64,000 nt of DNA from contig JAEWIS010000023.1 of assembly GCA_023386955.1 (NCBI GenBank), positions 496,001 through 560,000 on the forward strand. The letters run 5' to 3'. The stretch's first letter is position 1, and every line of letters starts with the position of its first letter. This stretch comes from Bacillota bacterium. Its GTDB lineage: Bacteria > Bacillota > Bacilli > Paenibacillales > NBRC-103111. The position numbers and the translations under genes are program-made. The notes beneath the pieces were generated by a model. It made no database searches. It was not told the origin of the DNA and saw nothing but the letters and a program-made list of their open reading frames with translations. Of the stretch, positions 9,020 to 17,400 are shown piece by piece.

Positions 9020-10099
9020 ATGGGCAAAAAGGTAAGCATGCAGCAGATTGCGGATATGGTGGGCTTGTCCAAATATGCTGTATCCAAGGCTTTGGCGGGG
9101 AAAAGCGGGGTCAGTGCCAAAACCAGGGAGCGGATTATAGAAACCGCCACCCAGCTGGGGTATTTGAAGCAGCAAAAGACTCAAAAAAGTGCGGGTGAAC
9201 AAACTAAATTGGGATCTGAAGCCGCGTCAGATTACCGGTTAGAGCCAAACAAACGAGCGGTAGTAGCTGTTCTGATGCCTAACGTTAGGCTGCAAAATAT
9301 GGACTCGGGGTTTTGGGGTGTCATTGTAAATGGAATCGGCAATGCCTTATCCCGGTTGAATCTGGGGATGCTGATTCTGACGGAGCACACTGCGGAGCAT
9401 CTGCAAACACTCCTGAAGCCGGAGCGGCTTCTGGGGGTGATTGGCGTAGGCGACATCTCCACCTCCATGCTGTTGGAGGTACAGCGTCTTGGGTTGCCCT
9501 TCGTATTGACGGATCACGAGGATTCCCTGGTGCCGTCCGATACGGTTTTTGCCTCCAATATGGACAGCATGGCGGCATTGACCGGGCATTTGCTGGCTTT
9601 GGGCCACAGAGCCTTCTGGTTTCTGGGGGATACGGGCTTCTCCAGAAGCTTCGCGGACAGATGGATGGGCTACCGCAAGACGCTGGAGGAGCAGGACATC
9701 CAAGTGGATCCGCGTACAGGCAAGCTGCCGCTTTCGGGAACGGACAGAGAGGCCAACATCCGCTTGCTGCAGAAGCAATTGGACGGGTTGCCGGCTGGAC
9801 ATACATCCTTGCCTACAGCGTGGGTTTGCGCCAACGACGAGATTGCTATGGCCGCGTTGGCAGTGTTGGAGGATAAGGGAATCCGGGTTCCGCAGGAGGT
9901 GTCCGTTACAGGATTCGATGATATCGGGGAGAGCCGTGAGGCCAACGTTCCGCTAACCACCGTCCATGTCAAAAAGGTGCAGCTGGGAGAAAGGGCTGTT
10001 GCCGCCCTTCTGGACCGTACCCGGGACCCGGACAAACCCTTCGAGAAAATCAGCCTGGCCTGCGAGCTGGTCATCCGCAGCTCCACAGCAGGCAAATAG
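9020..10099 (+). CDS. LacI-family transcriptional regulator
   Basis: Sugar-responsive repressor, 359 residues. Residues 4-55 are the LacI helix-turn-helix (MQQIADMVGLSKYAVSKALA, then KTRERIIETATQLGY); residues about 75-350 are the periplasmic-binding-like effector domain with WVCANDEIAMAAL and VSVTGFDDIGES, both typical. The ATG follows CAAGGGGGTACCC. Divergent from the epimerase gene and close to the GH130 gene, it is the natural candidate to control them; the inducer is unknown. Its stop is 19 bases from the end of the converging glycosyltransferase gene, with no obvious terminator between. Confidence 0.92.
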   Translation: MGKKVSMQQIADMVGLSKYAVSKALAGKSGVSAKTRERIIETATQLGYLKQQKTQKSAGEQTKLGSEAASDYRLEPNKRAVVAVLMPNVRLQNMDSGFWGVIVNGIGNALSRLNLGMLILTEHTAEHLQTLLKPERLLGVIGVGDISTSMLLEVQRLGLPFVLTDHEDSLVPSDTVFASNMDSMAALTGHLLALGHRAFWFLGDTGFSRSFADRWMGYRKTLEEQDIQVDPRTGKLPLSGTDREANIRLLQKQLDGLPAGHTSLPTAWVCANDEIAMAALAVLEDKGIRVPQEVSVTGFDDIGESREANVPLTTVHVKKVQLGERAVAALLDRTRDPDKPFEKISLACELVIRSSTAGK

Positions 10100-10118
10100 G
10101 AAATATCCGTTACTAGGT

Positions 10119-10832
10119 TTATTGGAGTTCAATCATTCGGGCGATGACCTGCTCCTCATACTGGGCTCTGGTAGAGTTGGCTTCCTGCTCTACCTGCTCC
10201 ATATGCAGGACACTGCTTGCCTGGACGTGCTTCCTGTACTGCACCGTGCTTTTGTCCATAAAGTGAAAATCCGTCCCGGCCACCAGCAGTCGGTACCACA
10301 TATCAAAGTCATGGGTGTAGGGCAGTTTCTCGTTAAACAGTTGGAATTTCACCAGCAGGCTTCTGAACACAACAACAGTGCAGCCGTTAATGGGATTGCC
10401 CCAGAGCATGTGGCGGAGAAGCTCAAGCGTATTGGAAAATTTGGCTGCCGCCGCGGTTTTGATCATATTCCCAGTTTCATCGATCAGGTCAAAATTGCTG
10501 AAGCTCGCCTCTGCCTTGCGTTCTTCCATAAACGCAATCTGGCTTTCCAGCTTGTCAGGATAATAAACATCATCTGAGCTGAGCCAAGAGATGTAAGTCC
10601 CGCCGGCAAGTCGGATTCCCCTGTTCAATGCGCTGGCGGTGCCGCCATTGGGCTTGCGAATGTAACGGATATGTTTGGTGTAAGGTTTTATCAGCGGTAC
10701 ATGTTTGGTTGAGCCGTCGTCGATGACGATAACTTCTACATCGGGATAGGTTTGTTGAAGCGCGCTTTCGATAGCCCGGTCTACATACGGACAATTATAG
10801 AACGGAATCAGAATGGAAACTTTGGCCGGCAT
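10119..10832 (-). CDS. Family 2 glycosyltransferase
   Basis: GT-A fold glycosyltransferase, 237 residues, shorter than many family members and without membrane segments, so cytoplasmic. Family 2 features are VSILIPFYNCPYVDRAIES at the N-terminus, VIVIDDGST, NGGTASALNRGI and the nucleotide-sugar and metal site SSDD in WLSSDDVYYPDKL. Later the acceptor-side region shows THDFDMWYRLL. The ATG follows GAAGGAGCGTAGAGCTG. It is divergent from a gene for a small surface-type protein with a sporulation-like promoter, so a role in glycosylating a spore surface protein is conceivable but is inference. Donor and acceptor are not deducible. Confidence 0.88.
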   Translation of the reverse strand: MPAKVSILIPFYNCPYVDRAIESALQQTYPDVEVIVIDDGSTKHVPLIKPYTKHIRYIRKPNGGTASALNRGIRLAGGTYISWLSSDDVYYPDKLESQIAFMEERKAEASFSNFDLIDETGNMIKTAAAAKFSNTLELLRHMLWGNPINGCTVVVFRSLLVKFQLFNEKLPYTHDFDMWYRLLVAGTDFHFMDKSTVQYRKHVQASSVLHMEQVEQEANSTRAQYEEQVIARMIELQ

Positions 10833-11007
10833 CAGCTCTACGCTCCTTCATGACGGGCTCGGGAACAATTCCACTGTATTGTTCCATCACCGCCGATACG
10901 TCCTGTTGGTCTATCATATTCCGGGCTTGTGTGAATGAAACGGGAAGGCTATCCATTTTTCCGTGCGTGTGCGGATTTTTCTGGGTATCCGTTGCATCTG
11001 CAGGTTC

Positions 11008-11040
11008 TTGCACACCCTTGGTGCACCAACATAATATAAT
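11008..11040 (+). promoter_or_regulatory. Sigma-K-like promoter with 12-bp palindrome
   Basis: CATAATATA at 11030-11038 matches the late-sporulation sigma-K -10 pattern CATAnnnTA, with AC 16 bases upstream as its -35. The perfect palindrome TTGGTGCACCAA at 11018-11029 fills the spacer and could be a regulator site. A sigma-A reading (TTGCAC, 16 bases, CATAAT) is also possible. The ribosome site of the next gene begins about 20 bases downstream. Confidence 0.5.
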
Positions 11041-11070
11041 ATTTTGAATCCACAGCAGGAGGTGATTGCA

Positions 11071-11508
11071 TTGGGTATTTTAATTGATGGAAGGACTTCC
11101 CAGAATGCCAGCACTTCCAACTCCATCGCCATTCCGATACTGGTCGTCGATACTCCCCAGTTGTTCGGCCAGATTGGCTTGAACGCCGATGGAGCTACAG
11201 GCACTCCTCGGGTCCTGTTGACGGGGACTATCGCTGTCCAGCTTCCTTTGGCACTGGTGGGGATTACGGTCACCGTGGTGAGAGGTACCTTGGCTACCGA
11301 CCCTGTCGTATATTCGGCTACCTCGACATTCAGCCTCAGCGTCCTAGCGCCCCAGATCATCACATTCTCCGCAGCCGATTATAATCCGACCTTGACTCCC
11401 TTGTTAGTCTACACGGCATTTGTATCCTCCAACCTCCTGGGGACAATCCGGATAGGACCGGAGAATTTCAACGGCATCCTGATTGCCGATGGGCTTAGCG
11501 GAGGTTGA
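11071..11508 (+). CDS. Small hypothetical surface protein, possibly spore-associated
   Basis: 145-residue protein, not securely recognised. It is rich in Thr, Ser, Val, Ile, Leu and Ala, has almost no charged residues, no signal peptide and no cysteine. Segments such as LFGQIGLNADGATGTPRVLL and ATSTFSLSVLAPQIITFSA suggest an all-beta fold reminiscent of small exosporium or BclA-C-like proteins of Bacillales. The TTG start is fixed by a near-perfect ribosome site AGGAGGTGAT; an upstream in-frame TTG at 11044 has none. The promoter resembles sigma-K promoters, and a glycosyltransferase gene is divergent. A terminator follows directly, so it is a single-gene transcript. The spore role is inference. 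Confidence 0.7.
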   Translation: MGILIDGRTSQNASTSNSIAIPILVVDTPQLFGQIGLNADGATGTPRVLLTGTIAVQLPLALVGITVTVVRGTLATDPVVYSATSTFSLSVLAPQIITFSAADYNPTLTPLLVYTAFVSSNLLGTIRIGPENFNGILIADGLSGG

Positions 11509-11526
11509 GTTTATACGAATAATGAA

Positions 11527-11560
11527 ACCGGTAACCCGATTCGGGCTGCCGGTATTTTTT
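11527..11560 (+). terminator. Terminator of the small surface-protein gene
   Basis: Hairpin with arms ACCGGTAACCCGA and TCGGGCTGCCGGT (a few internal mismatches) followed by ATTTTTT, 18 bases after the stop codon. Confidence 0.8.
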
Positions 11561-11663
11561 GTTGCTATACAGGAACAAATGTTCCCGAAACAAAAAACAT
11601 ACACATTTCCTATCATCTTGTAGACAACATCTTAAATTCCCGCATATCGAACTGAAAAAACCG

Positions 11664-11689
11664 CATACTAAAAATTTTGGGGGTATGAT
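11664..11689 (+). promoter_or_regulatory. Possible regulated promoter of the second importer operon
   Basis: TATGAT at 11684-11689 could be a -10 box. No good -35 is present, but an inverted pair CATAC (11664) / GTATG (11683) frames the usual -35 area, as expected for an activator-dependent promoter. The YesN regulator at 19184 is the likely activator. The rest of 11561-11783 shows nothing else recognisable. Confidence 0.35.
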
Positions 11690-11783
11690 AGTCTTAAATC
11701 ACGGAAGGGGAACAGCATCAAGTTGAATACAGGCAAGGTTCTCCGGAAGAAAGCTTGATCATATAAGGGGAGGCTAAATACAA

Positions 11784-13145
11784 ATGGCACTTACCAAAAA
11801 AGCGTTAGCAGTATCCGTCTCGGGAGCGATGGCGTTATCCCTGGTCCTGACCGCATGCGGCGGAGACAAGTCCTCCGGCTCGGACGCAAGCCCGGCGGCA
11901 TCCGCAGGAGCAACAACAGCGGCCAGCACGGCACCGAAGAAAAATGTGAGCTTCACCATCGGCTACGCCACCGGCGATCCTGCATCCAAACAAGCTATGG
12001 CAGATGCTGTAGCGGCGTTCACCAAAGCGAATCCCAACATCAAAATTACCGACCTGTCAGAAGGCGGCATGGCTTCTTACCTGGATTGGTTAAAGACAAA
12101 GGATGCCGTTGGCGAATTCCCGGATCTGGTGGAGATGCGCGATACCCAATTATTCTCCGAAGCCGGCAAAATCGCCGAGCTTCCAGCCGAATGGCTGAGC
12201 CTGTTCTCCGACGCACCGAAGCTGAACGGCAAGAACTGGACGGCTCCCATCGCAGGCACCGCACCGCAAGGCATTATCTACAGCAAGAAGGCGTATGCTG
12301 ATGCGGGAGTGACTGCAGAGCCCAAAACCTACGATGAGTTCTTGGCCATCCAAGAGAAGCTGAAGGCAAAGGGAATTACACCGATCACCTTCGGCGGCAA
12401 GGATATTTTCCACTGGGGCTTCTGGATTAATAAATTCTTCATGGACGGTATGCTGGCGGATGACCCCAACTGGAACTCCAAACGGACCAAGGGCCAAGCG
12501 AGCTTTACGGATCCTGCACCGCTCCAAGCCATGCAGGACTTCACGGAATTGTTCACCAAGGGTTATGTGGAAAAAGGCTTCCTGAGCACCGCCGATAATC
12601 AGACGGCCTCCATGCTGGTTACAGGAAAAGCCGCCCAGCTGTTCTCCGGACCCTGGATGTTCTCCCAAATCAGCCAGGCTGATCCCAAGTTCGACTATGG
12701 CTGGTACCCGGTGCCGGACCGCAAGGGCAGAGTGATTGTCAACGGTCTGAACACCCTGCAGGGCTGGTCCATCTCCACCAAGGCCAATGGCGATGCCGAC
12801 AAAAAAGCGGCGATTACAGAATTTGTGAAGTTCTTCTTTTCCAAGGACCAGTACACCAAATATATGAAGTCTGTCAACGGCATTCCGACCACCAAGGAAA
12901 CGATTACCTATGAGGCCGTTCCGCAAATGCAGCGGGTGCTTGAGGTTATGAATGACAGCAAAACCATCAAGAGCCTGCAGATTAACTCCTTCTGGGGAGA
13001 AAATCAAATGCCTCCTCAATGGCGTAACTGGTTCTACAAGATGGCTCAGGAATGGCTGACCAAGGGCGACTTCAGCGTGGAATACATGAAGAAGGCCGAT
13101 GCCGAGTGGGATGCCAACATCAAGGCGAACGCAGCGGGGAAATAA
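11784..13145 (+). CDS. Extracellular sugar-binding lipoprotein of second ABC importer
   Basis: Family 1 solute-binding protein, 453 residues. The signal peptide MALTKKALAVSVSGAMALSL ends in the lipobox LTAC, followed by a Gly/Ser/Ala-rich linker that spaces the domain from the membrane. The mature part contains the ligand-domain features GIIYSKKAYADAG, MLVTGKAAQLFSGPW and a C-terminal FSVEYMKKADAEWDANI. The ATG has GGGGAGG 11 bases upstream. It is first in the order binding protein, permease, permease, GH28. A hairpin after the stop may keep this message more abundant than the permease part. Confidence 0.93.
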   Translation: MALTKKALAVSVSGAMALSLVLTACGGDKSSGSDASPAASAGATTAASTAPKKNVSFTIGYATGDPASKQAMADAVAAFTKANPNIKITDLSEGGMASYLDWLKTKDAVGEFPDLVEMRDTQLFSEAGKIAELPAEWLSLFSDAPKLNGKNWTAPIAGTAPQGIIYSKKAYADAGVTAEPKTYDEFLAIQEKLKAKGITPITFGGKDIFHWGFWINKFFMDGMLADDPNWNSKRTKGQASFTDPAPLQAMQDFTELFTKGYVEKGFLSTADNQTASMLVTGKAAQLFSGPWMFSQISQADPKFDYGWYPVPDRKGRVIVNGLNTLQGWSISTKANGDADKKAAITEFVKFFFSKDQYTKYMKSVNGIPTTKETITYEAVPQMQRVLEVMNDSKTIKSLQINSFWGENQMPPQWRNWFYKMAQEWLTKGDFSVEYMKKADAEWDANIKANAAGK

Positions 13146-13156
13146 GGTAAACAGGG

Positions 13157-13199
13157 AATGGGGCAACCTTCCAGGCAAACCCGGGCAAGGCGGCCCCTT
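13157..13199 (+). other. Intercistronic hairpin between binding-protein and permease genes
   Basis: Arms GGGGC / GCCCC extended imperfectly by AACCTT / CAAGG. No T-run follows, so it is more likely an mRNA-stabilising or partial-attenuation element, common after binding-protein genes, than a full terminator. Confidence 0.45.
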
Positions 13200-13229
13200 C
13201 CTTAAATTGCTGTTCTTAGGAGTGAGAGT

Positions 13230-14156
13230 ATGGCAAATACAGAGACCATTCAAGCTGCAACAACCAGGGCGGCGTCAAAAAAGAAAAAGTGGCCTGCTTT
13301 CTCGATATTGTTCATTCTGCCTTCCTTTATCTTGTATACCTTGTTCGTGATTTATCCGACCTTAAATAGCTTTAATCTGAGCTTCACCAACTGGGATGGG
13401 GTCAGCGATACCATTCACTATATTGGCTTTGATAATTTTGTGGAAATGTTCCACAGTGAGCGTGTCTATAATGCGTTGAAAAATACATTGATTATATCCA
13501 TCTCCCTGGTGGTGCTGGAGAATATTCTGGCCATTATGCTGGCGATGCTGGTGGATCAGGTGAAGTGGTTCAAGAATCTCTTCCGAAGTATTTTCTATTT
13601 TCCGGTGCTGCTGAGCGGCATTGTAATGGGTTTTGTATGGGCAATTATTTTCAACTACAACTTCGGTGTCATCAATCAGCTTCTGGAGCGGATCGGGCTG
13701 GAAAGCCTGAAGGTGGACTGGCTGGGCAGCCCCAAATATGCCCTGATGGCCATTATTATCACCACCGTCTGGAAAGGCGCCGGGTATTATATGATTATTT
13801 ATCTGGCGGGTCTCCAGGGTATCCCCCCAGAGCTTCATGAGGCGGCCGCCATTGACGGAGCCAACCGCTGGCAGCAGTTCCGGCATGTGACCTTCCCTCT
13901 GCTGGCAGGGGCCATGACGGTATCCGTGATGCTTTCGATGATCAGCGCGTTAAAAATCTTCGACCAGATTGCCGTTATGACAGACGGGGGTCCGGGGTTT
14001 GCCACGGAAACTCTCACGTATATTGTGTACAAGGTTGGCTTCGGCGAGCTGCGGCAGGGCTACGGCACCGCATTGTCTCTGGTATTATTCGTCCTGATTC
14101 TCGTCGTATCCTTAATTCAGGCCAAGCTGCTGCGGCAGCGGGAGGTGCAAATGTAA
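13230..14156 (+). CDS. CUT1 ABC sugar importer permease (MalF-like)
   Basis: Membrane permease, 308 residues. After a Lys/Thr-rich start come a membrane segment at about 25-47, the motif LSFTNWDGVSD, and the EAA loop HEAAAIDGANRWQQFRHVTF at about residue 201. The ATG has TTAGGAGTGAGAGT before it. It pairs with the permease that begins one base after its stop codon. It resembles the permease at 74-961 in layout but is a separate system with its own binding protein. Confidence 0.93.
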   Translation: MANTETIQAATTRAASKKKKWPAFSILFILPSFILYTLFVIYPTLNSFNLSFTNWDGVSDTIHYIGFDNFVEMFHSERVYNALKNTLIISISLVVLENILAIMLAMLVDQVKWFKNLFRSIFYFPVLLSGIVMGFVWAIIFNYNFGVINQLLERIGLESLKVDWLGSPKYALMAIIITTVWKGAGYYMIIYLAGLQGIPPELHEAAAIDGANRWQQFRHVTFPLLAGAMTVSVMLSMISALKIFDQIAVMTDGGPGFATETLTYIVYKVGFGELRQGYGTALSLVLFVLILVVSLIQAKLLRQREVQM

Positions 14157-14157
14157 G

Positions 14158-14985
14158 ATGAACAAATCAAAGAAATGGATTGATATCGCATTATTGGTTT
14201 TAGCCATCTTATTGGGCATCTTCTTTTTCTTCCCGGTATACTTCAGCCTGATTTCGGCCTTCAAGTCCAACGGTGAAATTTTGCGTGATGCCATTGCTCT
14301 GCCTTCAAGTTTTTACCTGGAAAGCTTCAAATACTTGCTTACGGAGACAGATTTTCCAAGAGCTATGTTAAATAGTCTAATATTAACGGTTGTGTCCATC
14401 GCGTTCATGATTCTGCTGATTCCTATGGCGGCCTATGCCATTGAACGGACCAAACGGAAGTGGAGCAATGCGGTGTATGTGTACTACCTGGCAGGTATGA
14501 TGATCCCGTTCCAGGTATATATGATTCCCCTCTTTAAGGAAATGCGCACCCTGGGGCTTTATGGAACCTTAACTGCCCCGATTCTGATTTATATTTCCGG
14601 CTCGGTGGGAATGGGTGTGCTGCTGTTCACCAGCTTCATCAAGGGTATCCCGGCGGAGATCGAGGAGGCGGCAGCCATCGACGGCTGCTCCCGGTTCCGG
14701 ATTTTCTGGCAAATTGTATTCCCGCTTTTGGGTCCCTGTACGGCAAGTATGGTGGTGCTGCAGGGTCTTGGAATCTGGAACGACTTCCTGATGCCCAGCC
14801 TGATTCTTCACTCGGACAAACGGACCATGATTGTGGAAATCTTCAAATTTGTCGGCGAGCTGGCCTCCCAGTGGGATATGGTGTTCGCCGGAACCACAAT
14901 GTCTATTATCCCGGTGCTGATCGTCTTTGTTGCCTTGCAGAAGTATTTTGTCAAAGGAATTGCAGCCGGCGCCACAAAAGGGTAA
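14158..14985 (+). CDS. CUT1 ABC sugar importer permease (MalG-like)
   Basis: Membrane permease, 275 residues, with the docking loop EEAAAIDGCSRFRIFWQIVF at about residue 168 and a final YFVKGIAAGATKG typical of the MalG group. Its ATG is one base beyond the stop of the first permease; the GGGAGGTGCAAATGTAAG of that gene end serves as ribosome site. A terminator-like hairpin follows, before the GH28-like gene. Confidence 0.93.
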   Translation: MNKSKKWIDIALLVLAILLGIFFFFPVYFSLISAFKSNGEILRDAIALPSSFYLESFKYLLTETDFPRAMLNSLILTVVSIAFMILLIPMAAYAIERTKRKWSNAVYVYYLAGMMIPFQVYMIPLFKEMRTLGLYGTLTAPILIYISGSVGMGVLLFTSFIKGIPAEIEEAAAIDGCSRFRIFWQIVFPLLGPCTASMVVLQGLGIWNDFLMPSLILHSDKRTMIVEIFKFVGELASQWDMVFAGTTMSIIPVLIVFVALQKYFVKGIAAGATKG

Positions 14986-14995
14986 AACCATCCGT

Positions 14996-15028
14996 AAGCC
15001 GCTTCTGGAGTCTTCAGGGGCGGTTTTT
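14996..15028 (+). terminator. Probable terminator after second importer permeases
   Basis: Imperfect hairpin: AAGCCGC and GCGG at the base, CTGGA / TTCAG near the loop, followed by TTTTT. It lies 11 bases after the permease stop and may only partly separate the GH28 gene. Confidence 0.55.
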
Positions 15029-15145
15029 ACCCCGTTTCGGATGAAAATTCGGGGTGATCGTTAAAAAAACCATCCTGATGGCCGCTCTGCCAGGAAGGTA
15101 GAATAGGTTGGAAGTTTATGTCCAAAAGAGAGAGGAACCGATCCG

Positions 15146-16636
15146 ATGAACAAAGTGGTTGTGTATGGAGCTCCCAAGGGAGCTGTTGGCCGGGAGGATT
15201 TTGCCGTGCGTGTCCGGGTGCCCGGAGGAGAATGGCAGGACGTATTCGTGTATGAAGTGAAGGTGGATATGCATGAGGTGCGGCGTGCTTCCATGGTCTA
15301 TTTTGATATGGAGGGAACCGTGGAGGTAGAGGTGGAAAGTGTGTCAGAGCCTGTGGAGCAGGTGATGATCCGGCCGCTGTCAGTTGGGATGGTGTACAGG
15401 CGGGAGGAGAACCGGATCAGCTTCACTCTGGACCGGCCGCGGAAGCTGTCCATGGAGGTGAACGGCCAGCGCTTCTCCAATCTGCATCTGTTTGCCAACC
15501 CGCTGGAGACGGATGTGCCTGATCCGGAAGCGGGTCATGTGCTGTTCCTGAAGCCCGCCATCCACCGGACGGAGGATATTTACCGTTTGGCCCAAACCCC
15601 TAAGGGGCCGGAGGGCAAAACGCCGGATACGCTGTATTTCGGTCCGGGCTTCCATTGGCTGGAGGAGGGTATTCTGCGCATTCCCTCCGGCACCACCGTG
15701 TATATTGCGGGTGGAGCGGTTGTGGCAGGCTCCTTCGTTTGCGAGCGGGTGGAGGATGTGGTGATCCGCGGCAGAGGGGTGCTGTATCTTGGGGATTATC
15801 ACCGGTTTTCGGCGCTGCGGGGTGTCCGCATTGTGTTCTCCCGGAATATTGAGGTGGAGGGCATCATTGCTGTTGATCCTCCACATTATAGTATTTATCT
15901 GGGGAAATCGGACCACGTCCGCGTCCGCAACTTCAAATCCTTCAGCACCCGCGGCTGGTCCGACGGCATCGATATGATGGCTTGCTCCCACATTGAAATT
16001 GACGATGTGTTCTTGCGGACCTCAGATGATTGCATCGCCATTTATGGGACACGCTGGGATTATGTGGGGGACACCCGGCATGTGACGGTGCGTAATTCGG
16101 TGTTTTGGGCGGATGTAGCCCATCCGTTAATGATCGGCACCCATGGCGACCATCACCGTGACGGAGATACCATCGAGGACGTGTTGTTTGAGAATATCGA
16201 TATTCTGGAGCATCATGAGCCCCAGCCTAATTATATGGGCGTTATGGCCATCAATGCCGGGGACAAAAACACGGTGCGCAAGGTGGTATACCGGAATATC
16301 CGGGTGGAGGATTTTGAGCTGGGGCGGCTGGTGGATATCCGGGTGATCTGGAACAAGGATTATAATCCCGTTCCGGGCAGACGGATCGAGGATATCCGGT
16401 TTGAAGGAATTGAATATAACGGCGCTAACCGGAACCCCAGTCAGATATTCGGGTTTGACGGGGAGCGGGTGGTAACGGGAGTCCGGTTCTCCGGGCTGCG
16501 GATCAATGGTGAAGAGATTCTGGACCCGGTGCAGGGGAATTTCGAGTTGAATGGTTATACTGCGGACGTAACGTTCCACCCGCTGGAGGGGGAGGAACGG
16601 TTTCTTGGCAGACGCGGAGAACTCCCGCCCCTTTAG
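15146..16636 (+). CDS. Intracellular GH28-like glycosidase (polygalacturonase fold), copy 1
   Basis: 496-residue right-handed beta-helix protein related to family GH28. It has no signal peptide, so it would act in the cytoplasm on oligosaccharides imported by the adjacent ABC system. Residues 1-110 form an extra N-terminal beta domain; GYxxGG-free start motifs include FGPGFHWLEEGILRIPSGTT and YIAGGAVVAGSF. GH28 active-site counterparts are DGIDMM, TSDDCIAIYG at about residue 291 and IGTHGDHH at about 330. The usual RIK tripeptide is replaced by DIRV, so the exact reaction is uncertain. The second copy at 26847 shares long identical stretches. The ATG follows AGAGAGGAACCGATCCG. Confidence 0.85.
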   Translation: MNKVVVYGAPKGAVGREDFAVRVRVPGGEWQDVFVYEVKVDMHEVRRASMVYFDMEGTVEVEVESVSEPVEQVMIRPLSVGMVYRREENRISFTLDRPRKLSMEVNGQRFSNLHLFANPLETDVPDPEAGHVLFLKPAIHRTEDIYRLAQTPKGPEGKTPDTLYFGPGFHWLEEGILRIPSGTTVYIAGGAVVAGSFVCERVEDVVIRGRGVLYLGDYHRFSALRGVRIVFSRNIEVEGIIAVDPPHYSIYLGKSDHVRVRNFKSFSTRGWSDGIDMMACSHIEIDDVFLRTSDDCIAIYGTRWDYVGDTRHVTVRNSVFWADVAHPLMIGTHGDHHRDGDTIEDVLFENIDILEHHEPQPNYMGVMAINAGDKNTVRKVVYRNIRVEDFELGRLVDIRVIWNKDYNPVPGRRIEDIRFEGIEYNGANRNPSQIFGFDGERVVTGVRFSGLRINGEEILDPVQGNFELNGYTADVTFHPLEGEERFLGRRGELPPL

Positions 16637-17189
16637 CGGAAGCAAAGTTCCGTTATCCGGTGCAGCGCTGCCGTGGGAGACTCATTAGCGGAAGCAGATT
16701 TCCGCTATCCGGGGTATTTGCCTCGGCATCATGGAGGGCCTGTGGCAATAGCGGAAATTCGCTTCCGCTAATCGCTATGTTGATGCCGGTAGAAGGAGAA
16801 TAACGGAAATTTCTTTCCGTTATTGTTGCTGCACTACTGGTGGTGGAAAGGAATGCACAGTGGTTATGATAATTACTGGTGGTGGAAAGGAATGTCTGGC
16901 GGTGGATGGAGCTGTGTAACGCTTATCTGAGCATTGTTGCTCCAACTGGTGCGACGTGTAACTGCTTTTAACTAATATAATGGGTGTATGTTTGGAATAG
17001 CGTCGAGCACTCTTCCTCTATTGGAGCGGAGTAGCTCTTTTGGGACGAATAGCGGAAGCCTTGTTTCCGCTATTCATACACTTCGGCCTGATCCACCGGC
17101 GGAAATCTGCAATAGCGGAAGATAACCTTCCGTTATTGCAGGATTTGTCCGCCACCTCAGCCAATAGCGGAAGGCAGCCTTCCGCTGAC
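16634..17189. repeat. Array of seven TAGCGGAA hairpin repeats
   Basis: Seven short palindromes with core TAGCGGAA / TTCCGCTA lie at about 16634-16655, 16685-16707, 16749-16770, 16801-16822, 17047-17075, 17108-17140 and 17165-17187. Loops differ, and several arms carry compensating or G-T changes (TAACGGAA with TTCCGTTA), which argues that the stem is what is kept. The first overlaps the GH28 stop codon. Between the fourth and fifth copies a 21-base direct repeat containing ACTGGTGGTGGAAAGGAATG occurs at 16835 and 16874. No gene is supported in 16637-17400. Confidence 0.85.
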
Positions 17190-17316
17190 CGCGACAACAC
17201 CTGCTTAATAATCAAATGTTGACGCTTACATCACCAGAGGTTAGGGGCGACAAGGATCGATTATTTTGTTCAAAACTTTCCGCCTCCGCTCCACCACCGC
17301 TCCGCCGCCAACTAAC

Positions 17317-17334
17317 AAAGCCCGGTTGGGCTTT
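17317..17334 (+). other. Short hairpin upstream of kinase promoter
   Basis: Perfect 7-bp inverted repeat AAAGCCC / GGGCTTT with loop GGTT. No T-run follows. It overlaps the proposed -35 region of the next promoter and may be a binding site or a remnant terminator. Confidence 0.35.
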
Positions 17335-17355
17335 CGCCCGCCAACCTGCTATGAT
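17326..17355 (+). promoter_or_regulatory. Possible promoter of the second YesM/YesN operon
   Basis: TTGGGC at 17326 and TATGAT at 17350 separated by 18 bases. A start near 17362 would give a 40-base leader to the ATG at 17401 and argues against the longer reading frame from 17266. Confidence 0.4.
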
Positions 17356-17400
17356 AGAGCAAGCATAATGACTTACCACTCACCTGCTGGGGAGGGGCTC

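Noticed and set aside
10795..11013. 72-residue leftward frame upstream of the glycosyltransferase
   Set aside because: It overlaps the glycosyltransferase start out of frame, has no clear ribosome site and no recognisable fold. A real short gene cannot be excluded.
16634..17189. CRISPR array or tRNA-like hairpins
   Set aside because: Palindromes are irregularly spaced with variable loops, and none folds as a tRNA.
17266..17400. N-terminal extension of the second YesM kinase
   Set aside because: The extension includes the likely promoter and a GC hairpin, whereas ATG 17401 has an ideal ribosome site directly before the membrane segment.
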